A stretch of DNA of 36,531 nt, taken from the NCBI RefSeq assembly GCF_000157995.1, contig NZ_GG657556.1, positions 558,967 through 595,497 on the forward strand. Reading direction: 5' to 3'. Shown here in pieces: positions 18,323 through 26,826 of the stretch (the first letter of the stretch is position 1; every line of letters starts with the position of its first letter). Below the pieces are notes generated by a model. It did no database searches and was not told the origin of the DNA. It saw only the letters and a program-made list of their open reading frames with translations. The stretch comes from Holdemania filiformis DSM 12042. Its GTDB lineage: Bacteria > Bacillota_I > Bacilli_A > Erysipelotrichales > Erysipelotrichaceae. Both the position numbers and the translations under genes were made by a program.

Positions 18323-19108
18323 ATGAAAACAAAATTTGCGATTTTAGGGGCTGGCAAGCTGGGCAGCATTGTGGCGCGGGCCTGGAAGTCCGGCAAGATG
18401 CCGGAATATGAGCTGGTCGGCATTCTCAGCCGGACGGCGGACTCCGCTCAAGCCTTGGCGGAGGAGGTCGGCGTGGCCTGGACAACTCAACTGGAGGAGC
18501 TGTTGAGGTGGAAACCGCAGATCGTCGCGGAAGCGGCTTCCGTCGAGGCGGTAAAGGCCAATGCGGTCGCGGTTTTACAAGGCGGAGCGGATTTCGTCAC
18601 GCTGGCGATCGGGGCGTTTGCGGACGCTGATTTTTATGAAGAAGTGCAGGCAGTCGCGCGCGCGGCCGGCCGCAAGGTTTACATCGCTTCCGGCGCGATC
18701 GGGGGCTTTGATTTAATGCGCACCGCGGCTGCGATGAGTCCGATTGAAGCCTCCATCACTTCCGAGACCGGACCACAGTATCTGCGCACAACGCCGGTCT
18801 ATCGTGAAGAAATGGCGGCCAGCGAAACGACGCTGACTGCTTTTGAAGGCAGCGCTAAGGAAGCGATCGCTCTGCTTCCACGCCGGGTGAACGTTGCCGT
18901 CGCCACGTCGCTGGCCACCAATGGGCCAGAGCATACCGGCGTGAAGATCGAGAGTACGCCGGGCTTTATCGGCGATACCCATACGATCCGGGTGGAAGGT
19001 GAGGAAATCAAGGCAGAAATTGCGATCTATTCCCGCACCAGCGCGATTGCCGGATACAGCGTTGTGGCTTTGCTGAACAACATCGCCTCCCCGATTCAGT
19101 TCCAGTAG
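18323..19108 (+). CDS. L-aspartate dehydrogenase-like oxidoreductase (NadX family)
   Basis: The 261-residue protein has an N-terminal Rossmann motif GAGKLG (residues about 9-14) and the two-domain layout of aspartate dehydrogenase. The central segment includes VYIASGAIGGFD and the C-terminal catalytic region GDTHTIRVEGE. NadX enzymes make iminoaspartate for NAD synthesis or deaminate aspartate. No nadA or nadC is adjacent, so the role in NAD synthesis is not supported by context. The SD AGAGGAG is about 8 bases upstream. The 96-base gap before it holds an inverted repeat (TGAAGC / GCTTCA, about 18252-18293) that could end the SDR transcript, but I am unsure. Confidence 0.82.
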   Translation: MKTKFAILGAGKLGSIVARAWKSGKMPEYELVGILSRTADSAQALAEEVGVAWTTQLEELLRWKPQIVAEAASVEAVKANAVAVLQGGADFVTLAIGAFADADFYEEVQAVARAAGRKVYIASGAIGGFDLMRTAAAMSPIEASITSETGPQYLRTTPVYREEMAASETTLTAFEGSAKEAIALLPRRVNVAVATSLATNGPEHTGVKIESTPGFIGDTHTIRVEGEEIKAEIAIYSRTSAIAGYSVVALLNNIASPIQFQ

Positions 19109-19170
19109 TTTTTCCTTCCCAGCAGGTATAAATCGGAAAAAAACGCCGAGAATACTGGCAGGAGGAATTA

Positions 19171-19683
19171 ATGATGAAAAAAACAATTCTGCGGTACGCT
19201 GCGGTCTGCTTGGGATTTGCTTTGATTTTGGGCGGCTGCAGCAGAAACAACAATTCAGCCACACCCACGCCGTCGATGACCCCTTCGGCTTCGCCGGAAA
19301 GCTCGATGACACCGACGGAAACGGTGGAACCGATTGCCAGCATTCAGGATGTTCTGGATCACTTCCAGAATAACAATTACACCTTCAACCAGGTGACGCC
19401 GATTGAAAATACAGATTTCAACGCGCTGGAAGGCACCTCATTTCAATACAACGATCAGGTCTATTACCTTTATCGTTTTGATCCAGCCAACGAGGAAAGT
19501 CAGAAAATGCTGAATTATGCGAGTCAGAACGGCCGGATGAAGGTCAACGCAAACGGTCAGGAAACCGAATACTACGCGTATGTCAACGGCAATACAGCTT
19601 TGATCTACGACAGTAAGGAAATGATCGAAGACCTGAAGGAAATCTATTCGCAATACCGCAATTCCACAACGCAGGGTCAATAA
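19171..19683 (+). CDS. Small lipoprotein of unknown function
   Basis: The 170-residue product has a lipoprotein signal: basic N-terminus, hydrophobic core and lipobox LGGC with Cys23. A Thr/Pro/Ser-rich linker (about 27-55) follows, then a compact domain of about 110 residues (MLNYASQNGRM, EYYAYVNGN). It should be anchored on the outer face of the membrane. I do not recognise the domain. AGGAGG is five bases before ATG 19171; the next codon is also ATG and could be used. It shares its lipoprotein nature with the next gene, but the intergenic promoter suggests separate transcription. Confidence 0.8.
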   Translation: MMKKTILRYAAVCLGFALILGGCSRNNNSATPTPSMTPSASPESSMTPTETVEPIASIQDVLDHFQNNNYTFNQVTPIENTDFNALEGTSFQYNDQVYYLYRFDPANEESQKMLNYASQNGRMKVNANGQETEYYAYVNGNTALIYDSKEMIEDLKEIYSQYRNSTTQGQ

Positions 19684-19704
19684 GACTCTGCCTTTTCTTT
19701 CCCG

Positions 19705-19713
19705 TGATATAAT
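19705..19713 (+). promoter_or_regulatory. Extended -10 promoter for the second lipoprotein
   Basis: TGATATAAT carries TGn plus a perfect -10 box, 24 bases before the start. No clear -35 box. Confidence 0.55.
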
Positions 19714-19737
19714 GAAAACAGAAGGGCAGGGATGACG

Positions 19738-20478
19738 ATGCACAGAAAGGGAAGCTTTATCGCCGCATTGCTTGCGATGATGGTGATGCTGAGTGCTTGC
19801 GGCTGGCTGGATCAGCTGTGGATTCTGGCCAAGACGAGCCGGGCGCTGACGACGATGGAATCCGTGACCGCAGACATCACGATTGAGGCTGAAGGCAAGG
19901 CTGGCAACCGCTATCTATGGCTGCCCTATCATGTTGCGGGGCAGGGCGTGCTGCAGGGACGGAAGGAAGAACCTGCGGTCAAGCTGGATTTGCGCTGGCA
20001 GGGCGGCAGCGGCGTGCTTCAGATTCCGCTGCATGTTCAAGCTCAATGGCGCTGGCAAGAGGACCGCTGGCAAAAATATGATTTGAATCAGAAACAATGG
20101 GTTGATCAGCCGGGGGCCGAACCAGCCTTGCCGGATTGGAAAGCCATTCTGGCTGTTTTGAAAGGCGGCCGCTGGTCGATGCAGGAAACGATCGGGAACG
20201 TCCGCTGTGCCGAGGTCACTCTGACGCTGGATGCGGTTTCAGCCGCGTCTTTTCTCAGAGAATGGGGCCTGGAAGATCCGATCGCCGCAATGGTCGAAAG
20301 TCAAAAAACGCTGACTGTTCGGTTTGCGGTAAAGGAGGAAACCGGGGAACCCGTTCGCTTAACGCTGGACAGCGTAGGAACGGAGGAGCTTTCCGGCGAT
20401 TTGTCGATGACGCTGGATCAGCTGCATATCCAGGCTGATTTTTCACAGATCGATCAAACGACCTGGGTGCAGCCTTAA
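19738..20478 (+). CDS. Lipoprotein of unknown function, possible LolA/LppX-like fold
   Basis: The 246-residue protein has a signal peptide with lipobox LSAC (Cys21). The mature part begins with a helix and then alternating beta strands (DITIEAEGKAG, KLDLRWQGG, VTLTLDAVS, LTVRFAVKEE, MTLDQLHIQAD), the pattern of a half-barrel like LolA or LppX; this is an impression from strand pattern only. Two nearby ATGs exist (19732 and 19738); the second has better spacing from the GGCAGGG site. It ends 43 bases before the thrS promoter. Confidence 0.78.
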   Translation: MHRKGSFIAALLAMMVMLSACGWLDQLWILAKTSRALTTMESVTADITIEAEGKAGNRYLWLPYHVAGQGVLQGRKEEPAVKLDLRWQGGSGVLQIPLHVQAQWRWQEDRWQKYDLNQKQWVDQPGAEPALPDWKAILAVLKGGRWSMQETIGNVRCAEVTLTLDAVSAASFLREWGLEDPIAAMVESQKTLTVRFAVKEETGEPVRLTLDSVGTEELSGDLSMTLDQLHIQADFSQIDQTTWVQP

Positions 20479-20520
20479 ACCCGGTCATCGTTCTGAATTT
20501 CTGGAAAAAATTCATTTCCA

Positions 20521-20549
20521 TTGACAAGGCGGGAAAACCGGTGTATAAA
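20521..20549 (+). promoter_or_regulatory. Promoter of the thrS T-box unit
   Basis: TTGACA (20521-20526), 17-base spacer, TATAAA (20544-20549). Confidence 0.88.
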
Positions 20550-20551
20550 AG

Positions 20552-20776
20552 AGGTATATACAAAGACCAGGACATGATCGTTTCAGAACTTGGATCAGAG
20601 AGGTTTCCGGAAGGTGCGAGGAAGCTGAAAAGGGAAACGGTTACCGCCTGCGAGTATCGCTTTTGAAAAAGCGACGATTCTCATCGTTATTGAGCTTGAG
20701 TGCCTGTTTCATGGAAGAAACAGGAAATAAGGTGGTACCGCGTTGAACAACGTCCTTAATCAAGGGCGTTTTTTTT
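20552..20776 (+). promoter_or_regulatory. T-box leader controlling thrS
   Basis: The T-box sequence GGTGGTACCGCG is at 20731-20742, followed by a terminator with an 8-bp stem (20750-20757 with 20762-20769, one G-T) and eight T. In the Stem I 3' strand an ACC triplet at 20643-20645 is a plausible Thr specifier. Readthrough is expected when tRNA-Thr is uncharged. It governs thrS and probably the overlapping lipoprotein gene. Confidence 0.92.
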
Positions 20777-20806
20777 GTGGTCTTAGAAAAACAGGAGGAA
20801 GGAACT

Positions 20807-22549
20807 ATGATCAACATCAAAGAAGACGAGCATCTGCATGTGCTCAACCACAGCTGTGCGCATTTGTTGGCGCAGGCTGTCAAACATCTGTATCCGCACG
20901 CAAAATTCTGGGTTGGACCGGTCATTACCGACGGTTTCTACTACGACATCGACTTGGGCGACGATGTGCTGCATGAGGAAGATCTGGCGAAGATTGAAAA
21001 AGAAATGAAGAAGATCGCCAAGGATGGCAAGCGTATTGTCCGGCATGAAATCTCGAAAGCGGAAGCGCTGGAGATGTTCAAGGACGATCCGTACAAGCTC
21101 GATTTGATCGGGCACATGGACGAAGATGATACCGTGATCAGCTGCTACTCCCAGGGGGATTTTACCGATCTATGCCGCGGCCCGCATGTCGAGAGCGTCA
21201 AGGAGCTGAAGCATTTCAAGCTGCTGAAAGTCAGCGGCGCGTACTGGAAGGGCGATGCCAACAACAAGATGCTGCAGCGGGTTTACGGCATCTGCTTCGA
21301 TACCGACGAGGAAGTTCAGAATTATCTGAATTTCCTGGAAGAAGCGAAGAAGCGCGATCATAAGAAATTAGGCCGCGAGCTGGATCTGTTTATGATGAGC
21401 GAATATGGCCCGGGGTTCCCGTTCTTTTTGCCGAACGGCATGATCCTGCGCAATGTGCTGGAAAACTACTGGTACGAAGAACATACCAAGGAAGGCTATC
21501 AGTTCATCAAGACGCCGATCATGCTTTCCAAGGACTTGTGGGAGCTGAGCGGACACTGGGCGAATTATCAGGACAACATGTATACGACGATGATCGATGA
21601 CCGCGAGTTCGCAATCAAACCGATGAATTGCCCGGGCGGCATTCTAGTCTATAAAAATGGGCTGCACTCCTATAAAGATCTGCCGTTGCGCATTGGCGAG
21701 CTGGGACAGGTTCACCGTCACGAAGCCAGCGGCGCCTTGAACGGATTGTTCCGCGTCAGAACGTTCACTCAGGACGACGCGCATATCTTCATGCGCGAGG
21801 ATCAGATCGAGAGCGAAGTCGTCCGGCTGATCAACTTCATCGACCGCGTGTATTCGGTGTTTGGCTTAAGCTATGAAATCGAGCTGTCGACACGGCCGGA
21901 AAAGAAATATATCGGATCGATTGAAATCTGGGATAAAGCGGAGGCGGCGCTGGAAGCGGCGTGCCATGCGGCGGGCAAGGCCTGCAAGATCAATCCGGGC
22001 GACGGCGCGTTCTACGGACCGAAGCTGGACTTCCATTTAACGGACAGCCTGGGACGGGTCTGGCAGTGCGGCACGATCCAGCTGGATATGAATCTGCCGG
22101 AACGCTTCGATCTGACTTATGTCGATGCGGACGGTTCCAAGAAACGTCCAATCATGCTGCACCGCGTCATCTTCGGCTCGATCGAGCGCTTTATCGGCAT
22201 TCTGATCGAACATTACGCTGGTGCTTTCCCGATGTGGCTGGCGCCGCAGCAGGTCGTCATCGTTCCGGTGCATCACGAACGGCATCTGGACTATGCGAAA
22301 GAATTGGAAGCGATGTTGTTGGCCAAGGGCGTGCGCGTGAAGGTCGACGGCCGCAACGAAAAGCTGGGCTACCGCGTTCGTGAAGCGCAGACGCATAAGA
22401 TTCCGATGCAGATTGTCGTCGGCGACGGCGAGGTTGAAAACAACACGGCGACGGTTCGCCGGTATGGCAAGAAAGATTCTGTGACGCTCAGCAAAGAGGA
22501 ATTGCTGGAAAGCATCCTCAACGAAATTGAAACGAAGGCGCGCGTATGA
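20807..22549 (+). CDS. thrS: Threonyl-tRNA synthetase lacking the TGS domain
   Basis: Class II synthetase of 580 residues. The editing domain has the zinc-site pattern HSCAH (residues about 15-19) and CRGPH. The catalytic core keeps the zinc ligands in MNCPGG, VHRHEASG and MLHRVIFGS; the anticodon domain is C-terminal. Bacterial ThrRS is usually about 640 residues with an N-terminal TGS domain of about 60; here the protein starts just before the editing domain, so the TGS domain is absent. The frame upstream to 20777 crosses the T-box terminator and is not coding; AGGAGG before ATG 20807 fixes the start. The stop overlaps the next start (ATGA). Confidence 0.97.
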   Translation: MINIKEDEHLHVLNHSCAHLLAQAVKHLYPHAKFWVGPVITDGFYYDIDLGDDVLHEEDLAKIEKEMKKIAKDGKRIVRHEISKAEALEMFKDDPYKLDLIGHMDEDDTVISCYSQGDFTDLCRGPHVESVKELKHFKLLKVSGAYWKGDANNKMLQRVYGICFDTDEEVQNYLNFLEEAKKRDHKKLGRELDLFMMSEYGPGFPFFLPNGMILRNVLENYWYEEHTKEGYQFIKTPIMLSKDLWELSGHWANYQDNMYTTMIDDREFAIKPMNCPGGILVYKNGLHSYKDLPLRIGELGQVHRHEASGALNGLFRVRTFTQDDAHIFMREDQIESEVVRLINFIDRVYSVFGLSYEIELSTRPEKKYIGSIEIWDKAEAALEAACHAAGKACKINPGDGAFYGPKLDFHLTDSLGRVWQCGTIQLDMNLPERFDLTYVDADGSKKRPIMLHRVIFGSIERFIGILIEHYAGAFPMWLAPQQVVIVPVHHERHLDYAKELEAMLLAKGVRVKVDGRNEKLGYRVREAQTHKIPMQIVVGDGEVENNTATVRRYGKKDSVTLSKEELLESILNEIETKARV

Positions 22550-23508
22550 AGAAATGGCTTTGTTTCCTCAGCGTTCTTGCGCTGACGGCAGGGTGCGCCG
22601 CCAATCCTAAAACACCCGAAACAATTCCGGAAACATCGCCGGAGCCGACTGCGGAAACCACGCCGGTTTCCTTGTCAATCCTGGGTCCGACCGGGGCTCC
22701 GGCGCTGGCCTTGATCGCGCCGATGAAGGCGGGACAGGATGTGACGCTTGTCGACGGTACGGATGTGCTGCAGGCCGCGTTCGTCAATCCGAATCCGGAA
22801 TATGACGTGATCGTCGCACCGAGCAATCTGGGTGCGAAGCTGGCCGCCAATGGCAAGACAACCTACCGGATGGAAAGCGTCTTAACCTGGGGAAATCTGT
22901 ATCTGGTCGCGGCGGATGAAGCGGCCTTGGAAAACCCGGGTGTCTTTGCGGCTTTCGGCGAAGGTGCGGTGCCGGGCAAGGTGCTGGAAACCGTTTTGCA
23001 GGCTAATCCGGTTACGCCGGAAATCACCTGGTATGCCAGTGTAGCGGAAGTCCAGGGTGCCATGTTGGCGGGAAAAGCCGACGTGGCGCTGATGGCGGAG
23101 CCGGCGGCGACGGCGACAATCGCCAAAGCGAAGGAGAACGGTCAGGAGCTGAAGATCGTCATGGATCTGCAGGAACAATGGAAGACGGCCACCGGAACCC
23201 AGGGCTATCCGCAGGCGGCGTTGTTTGTCCGTCAGGATCTGCCGGAAGAAAAGAAAGCAGCCGTTGAAACCATGCTGCAGTCGATGCGCGATTATCTGGT
23301 GCAGGCGGAACAGGATTCGTCGATCGTTGAAGCGGATATTGAAACACTGGACGCTCAGACGCTGGGCGTGCCTGGCGGCGCTGTGATCGCTAAGACATGG
23401 ACGCGGATGAATCTCAACATCGTCGACGCACAGGAAGTCCAGAGCGAACTGGAATCCTTCCTCACGCTGTTTGGAATTACGGAACTCGCGGGCATATTGG
23501 CAGAATAA
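22546..23508 (+). CDS. ABC transporter substrate-binding lipoprotein (SsuA/NMT1/ThiY-like)
   Basis: The 320-residue product has a lipoprotein signal with lipobox TAGC (Cys17), an acidic Pro/Thr linker, and a two-lobed type 2 periplasmic-binding fold. Marks are GPTGAPALALIAPM near the start of lobe one, VIVAPSNLGAKL, and DVALMAEPAATA at the crossover, similar to nitrate/sulfonate/thiamine-precursor binding proteins. The ligand cannot be told from sequence alone. It overlaps thrS by four bases and has no promoter of its own, so it should be induced with thrS by the T-box. The likely partner permease is 2.5 kb downstream; no ATPase is in the window. Confidence 0.85.
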   Translation: MKKWLCFLSVLALTAGCAANPKTPETIPETSPEPTAETTPVSLSILGPTGAPALALIAPMKAGQDVTLVDGTDVLQAAFVNPNPEYDVIVAPSNLGAKLAANGKTTYRMESVLTWGNLYLVAADEAALENPGVFAAFGEGAVPGKVLETVLQANPVTPEITWYASVAEVQGAMLAGKADVALMAEPAATATIAKAKENGQELKIVMDLQEQWKTATGTQGYPQAALFVRQDLPEEKKAAVETMLQSMRDYLVQAEQDSSIVEADIETLDAQTLGVPGGAVIAKTWTRMNLNIVDAQEVQSELESFLTLFGITELAGILAE

Positions 23509-23526
23509 AACAAAAGATTCACTGAG

Positions 23527-23554
23527 AGAAGGTCAAGCCGGCCTTCTTTTTTTT
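23527..23554 (+). terminator. Terminator after thrS and the binding-protein gene
   Basis: AGAAGGTC (23527-23534), 5-base loop, GGCCTTCT (23540-23547), one G-T pair, then a long T run. Confidence 0.85.
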
Positions 23555-23602
23555 ATGAATTGTAAAAATTTCGTTAAGAAAAGAAATAATTTTCATAATA
23601 TG

Positions 23603-23632
23603 TTGAAAACGAATGAAACCAAGCGATATAAT
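23603..23632 (+). promoter_or_regulatory. Promoter of pepD
   Basis: TTGAAA (23603-23608), 18-base spacer, TATAAT (23627-23632), 28 bases before the ATG. Confidence 0.75.
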
Positions 23633-23659
23633 AGAAATCAGAGAAAGGGTGGTACACCA

Positions 23660-25096
23660 ATGACGATGGACTTAAACGAACGGATTTTTTATTACTTTAA
23701 CGAACTGACAAAGATCCCGCACGGTTCCCGTAACGAAAAACAGCTGAGCGACTGGCTCGTTCAATTTGCGAAGGATCACGGTCTGCGCTGGATTCAGGAT
23801 GAGATGAACAACGTTATCATTTATAAAGCCGGTACCGCTGGTCTGGAAAAGGCGGGCGCGGTGATTCTGCAGGCGCATATGGACATGGTCTGCGAGAAGG
23901 AAGCGGGCGTGGATTTTGACTTTGAAACGCAGGCGTTGAATACTTATGTGGAAGATGGCTGGCTGAAAGCCCGCGGCACGACGCTGGGGGCGGACGACGG
24001 CGTGGGCGTCGCGATGATGCTGGCGCTACTGGAAGCAGACCAGAAACCGCATCCGCCGCTGGAATGCGTGTTCACCGTGATGGAAGAGATCGGCCTGAAT
24101 GGCGCGCAAGGGTTAAAGAAAGACTATTTTACGGCGAAACGGATGATCAACATGGACTGCGGCGGCGAAGATAAAACCGTGGTTTCCACCGCGGGCGGAT
24201 TAGTCTGTACGATGACGATGGTGCGGCCGCAGGAAAGATTTGAAGGCAGCGGCTGGAAATTGACGGTTTCCGGACTGAAAGGCGGACATTCCGGTTCGAA
24301 TATCGATAAAGAGCTGGGCAATGCGAACAAAATTGCGGTCCGTTGTCTGCGGGAGCTGGTCAAAAACGAGCTGGAGGTCTGGATCGCGGATTGGGACGGC
24401 GGCAATAAGGACAACGCAATTCCGCGCGATTGCTGGATTCGTTTCGCCAGCCAGGATTCGCGCAAGGTTCAGAAGTGCGTCGAGCAGGTAGCGGAACAGG
24501 TAAAGGCGGAGCTGAAGGCCAGCGATCCGGACGTTGCCATTACATTGGAAGCCGATTCCACGATCAGCGCGGTTTACTCCGCACAAGATTCGAAAGCGTT
24601 CATCAATTTCATCACCGTCCTGCCAAGTGGCCTGCGCGCCAAAAGCATGGCGATTCCGGGCTTGACCTGGGCTTCGGAAAACCTGGCCTCGATCAAGCGG
24701 CGCGGATCCAGTCTGATCGTCACGATCTCGATGCGTTCAGCGCAAAAGAGCTGGATTGAAAAAATGAGCGATGAACTGACGATCCTGGCGGGATTGTATG
24801 GCTGGACCTGCAGCTTTGCCAACGGTTATCCGGCATGGGATTATTGTGAAAAGAGCGCGATGCGGCAGAAGCTGGCGGCCCTGGTTCAACAGAAAACCGG
24901 GAAGGAATTAAAAACGGAAGCCGGCCATGGCGGTACGGAATGCGGCGTGTTCTGCGAGATGATTCCGGGGATTGATATCGTGACGATCGTACCGGAAGCC
25001 AGCGGCGCGCATACGCCGCAGGAAAAGCTGAACCTGGCGTCATTTAAACGGACATACGACCTGCTTTGCGAGCTGTTGGCGAGCTTGGAAGATTAA
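23660..25096 (+). CDS. pepD: Aminoacyl-histidine dipeptidase (M20 family)
   Basis: Cytosolic zinc dipeptidase of 478 residues that releases amino acids from Xaa-His and other dipeptides. M20 marks are all present: AHMDMV (metal His and catalytic Asp, near residue 73), TTLGADDG (bridging Asp, near 110), VMEEIG (catalytic and metal Glu, near 141), MINMDCG, and GAHTPQE near the C-terminus. The lid domain includes LKGGHSGSNI. The frame is open back to 23471, but that overlaps the previous gene and its terminator; AAGGGTGG before ATG 23660 sets the start. Own promoter, so a separate unit from thrS. Confidence 0.95.
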   Translation: MTMDLNERIFYYFNELTKIPHGSRNEKQLSDWLVQFAKDHGLRWIQDEMNNVIIYKAGTAGLEKAGAVILQAHMDMVCEKEAGVDFDFETQALNTYVEDGWLKARGTTLGADDGVGVAMMLALLEADQKPHPPLECVFTVMEEIGLNGAQGLKKDYFTAKRMINMDCGGEDKTVVSTAGGLVCTMTMVRPQERFEGSGWKLTVSGLKGGHSGSNIDKELGNANKIAVRCLRELVKNELEVWIADWDGGNKDNAIPRDCWIRFASQDSRKVQKCVEQVAEQVKAELKASDPDVAITLEADSTISAVYSAQDSKAFINFITVLPSGLRAKSMAIPGLTWASENLASIKRRGSSLIVTISMRSAQKSWIEKMSDELTILAGLYGWTCSFANGYPAWDYCEKSAMRQKLAALVQQKTGKELKTEAGHGGTECGVFCEMIPGIDIVTIVPEASGAHTPQEKLNLASFKRTYDLLCELLASLED

Positions 25097-25140
25097 CGCT
25101 GCATTCTGATTAGTTTTTGCTTGGCAAGGGGGGGACGCGT

Positions 25141-25905
25141 ATGGATCTGGATCTGATTTATGATTATTTTGACGAGGAACATCGCTTAACCGCGACGCCG
25201 GCCCGAAGCATCGAATTATTGACGACGAGAATGCAGATTGCGAAAGTGCTGAAACCGGGAATGCGGATTCTGGATGTGGGGGCTGGAAGCGGAGCCTACA
25301 GTCTGGCTTATGCCCAGGAGGGCTATGCGGTCACCGCGGTGGAACCGGTGAAAAAGCACTGTGCCCTCATGAAGGCGAAACGCCGGCCGGCCATGGATCT
25401 GACGATCCTGGAAGGCAATGCCCTCGATCTGACGATGCTGGAAGCCGCTTCGTTCGACGTCGTCCTGTGTTTGGGACCGCTCTATCATCTTGAGCATGAA
25501 GCGCAGCGGACACGCTGTCTTGAACAGGCGCTTCGCGTGCTGAAACCCGGCGGATCCGCATTCTTCGCTTTTATCAATAACGATATGGTGTTCATAACGG
25601 AAGCGATGGTCTACAATCCGGATTTTCTGGACAATGGCCGGTATGACTGCAGCACGTTTAAGGTGGCGGATCTCCCGTTTGTTTTTCTGACGCTGGATCA
25701 GGTTCGCCGCTGGCTGGCTACGCTCGGCTGGAAACCGGCTCAGGTTTTCGCCGCGGACGGCATGGCCGAGCTGCTGGCGGACAAAGTGAATGCGCTGAGC
25801 GCCGAACAGTTTCAGCAATGGCTTGCGTTTCATTGGGCGATGTGCGAGAAACCGGCGATGCTGGGCGCGAGTAATCATGTTGTTTTCAGGCTGGATAAAG
25901 TGTGA
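25141..25905 (+). CDS. Class I SAM-dependent methyltransferase
   Basis: The 254-residue protein has motif I LDVGAGSGAY (residues about 43-52), an acidic end of strand two (VTAVEP), and the post-motif FDVVLCLGPLYHL with VLKPGG. This fits the UbiE/Methyltransf_11-type small-molecule methyltransferases. Substrate unknown. Start is ATG 25141; an in-frame TTG at 25117 lies before the binding site. The site contains a run of seven G (25128-25134). It is 44 bases after pepD with no terminator between, so it may be cotranscribed with pepD. Confidence 0.87.
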   Translation: MDLDLIYDYFDEEHRLTATPARSIELLTTRMQIAKVLKPGMRILDVGAGSGAYSLAYAQEGYAVTAVEPVKKHCALMKAKRRPAMDLTILEGNALDLTMLEAASFDVVLCLGPLYHLEHEAQRTRCLEQALRVLKPGGSAFFAFINNDMVFITEAMVYNPDFLDNGRYDCSTFKVADLPFVFLTLDQVRRWLATLGWKPAQVFAADGMAELLADKVNALSAEQFQQWLAFHWAMCEKPAMLGASNHVVFRLDKV

Positions 25906-25915
25906 AAAATATCGC

Positions 25916-25942
25916 AAAAGGGCGGAGCTGACCGCCTTTTTT
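25916..25942 (+). terminator. Terminator after the methyltransferase
   Basis: AAAAGGGCGG (25916-25925) pairs with CCGCCTTTTT (25932-25941), 6-base loop, within a T run. Confidence 0.85.
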
Positions 25943-26012
25943 GTGCATGGATTCGCAAGGTCGGGAAAGGGCGAAAAATGGGAAATAAAGATAGCGTTTT
26001 CATTCGGACTGA

Positions 26013-26021
26013 TGATATAAT
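26013..26021 (+). promoter_or_regulatory. Extended -10 promoter directly before the permease
   Basis: TGATATAAT ends only six bases before the ATG at 26028, so the expected transcription start coincides with the start codon. No -35 box is obvious. Confidence 0.55.
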
Positions 26022-26027
26022 AAATCC

Positions 26028-26783
26028 ATGAGAAAACAGCGAACCGGTTTGAAAAAAGAACAGTTCCTTACGATCGTGATCCTGATGATCCTCTGGCAGC
26101 TGCTGGCGCTGAGCGTCAATAACGACATTTTGATCCCGATGCCTCTGGACGTGGCGCGGCGGATGCTTGCGGATGTATCGCAGCCGGCTTTCTACGCGCA
26201 GACGCTGAGCACTCTGGGACGGATGCTCAAGGGCTTTGGAATTTCACTGATCCTCGCGTTGGTCTGCGGGTTTGCGGCAGCGATGCAGCCGGTGATCCGG
26301 CGCTTGATCGAACCGCTTGAGGTGATCGTCAAAACGATTCCCAATTTGTCCTACATTATGATTTTCCTGATCTGGCTGGGCAGCGAAGGCAGCGTCATGG
26401 TTACCAGCTTCTGCGTGCTGTTCCCGGTCTTTTATACAGCGGTTTTGTTAAGTCAGGATCTATTGGACAGCGAGCTGCAGGATGTGCTGCGCTGCTACCC
26501 GGAAAGATCCGTGTCTGTTTTCTGGAAAGTACGTCTTCCGCAGGCTTTGCCGCATCTGTTGGCGGCGATGAAAACCGGCTTCGGCTTAGGTTTGCGGGTC
26601 TGCGTCATGGCGGAGGTGCTGACGCAGGTGAGAATTGGAATCGGCCGGCAGATGTCGTATGCGGCGCGGATCGCGCTGGATATGACGGGTCTGTTCGCCT
26701 GGACGCTGTGGATTATTCTGATCAGCGCGGCGGCGGACGGCTTGTTCAGCTGGCTGCAGAAAAAGGTTGAATCATCCCTGTGA
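26028..26783 (+). CDS. ABC transporter permease (SsuC/TauC/ThiX type)
   Basis: Inner membrane protein of 251 residues with about six hydrophobic segments, typical of BPD-type permeases. The EAA-like cytoplasmic loop that contacts the ATPase lies near RLPQALPHLLAAMKTG (residues about 168-184). It probably works with the binding protein encoded at 22546; both belong to the sulfonate/taurine/thiamine-precursor class. There is no ribosome binding site before the ATG, and a -10 box is six bases upstream, which suggests a leaderless mRNA. The hydrogenase operon starts 43 bases after its stop with a clear binding site, so cotranscription is possible. Confidence 0.88.
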   Translation: MRKQRTGLKKEQFLTIVILMILWQLLALSVNNDILIPMPLDVARRMLADVSQPAFYAQTLSTLGRMLKGFGISLILALVCGFAAAMQPVIRRLIEPLEVIVKTIPNLSYIMIFLIWLGSEGSVMVTSFCVLFPVFYTAVLLSQDLLDSELQDVLRCYPERSVSVFWKVRLPQALPHLLAAMKTGFGLGLRVCVMAEVLTQVRIGIGRQMSYAARIALDMTGLFAWTLWIILISAAADGLFSWLQKKVESSL

Positions 26784-26826
26784 TGTTTTCAATATAGAAA
26801 CCCAAATAACACGTGGAGGTGAAAGG

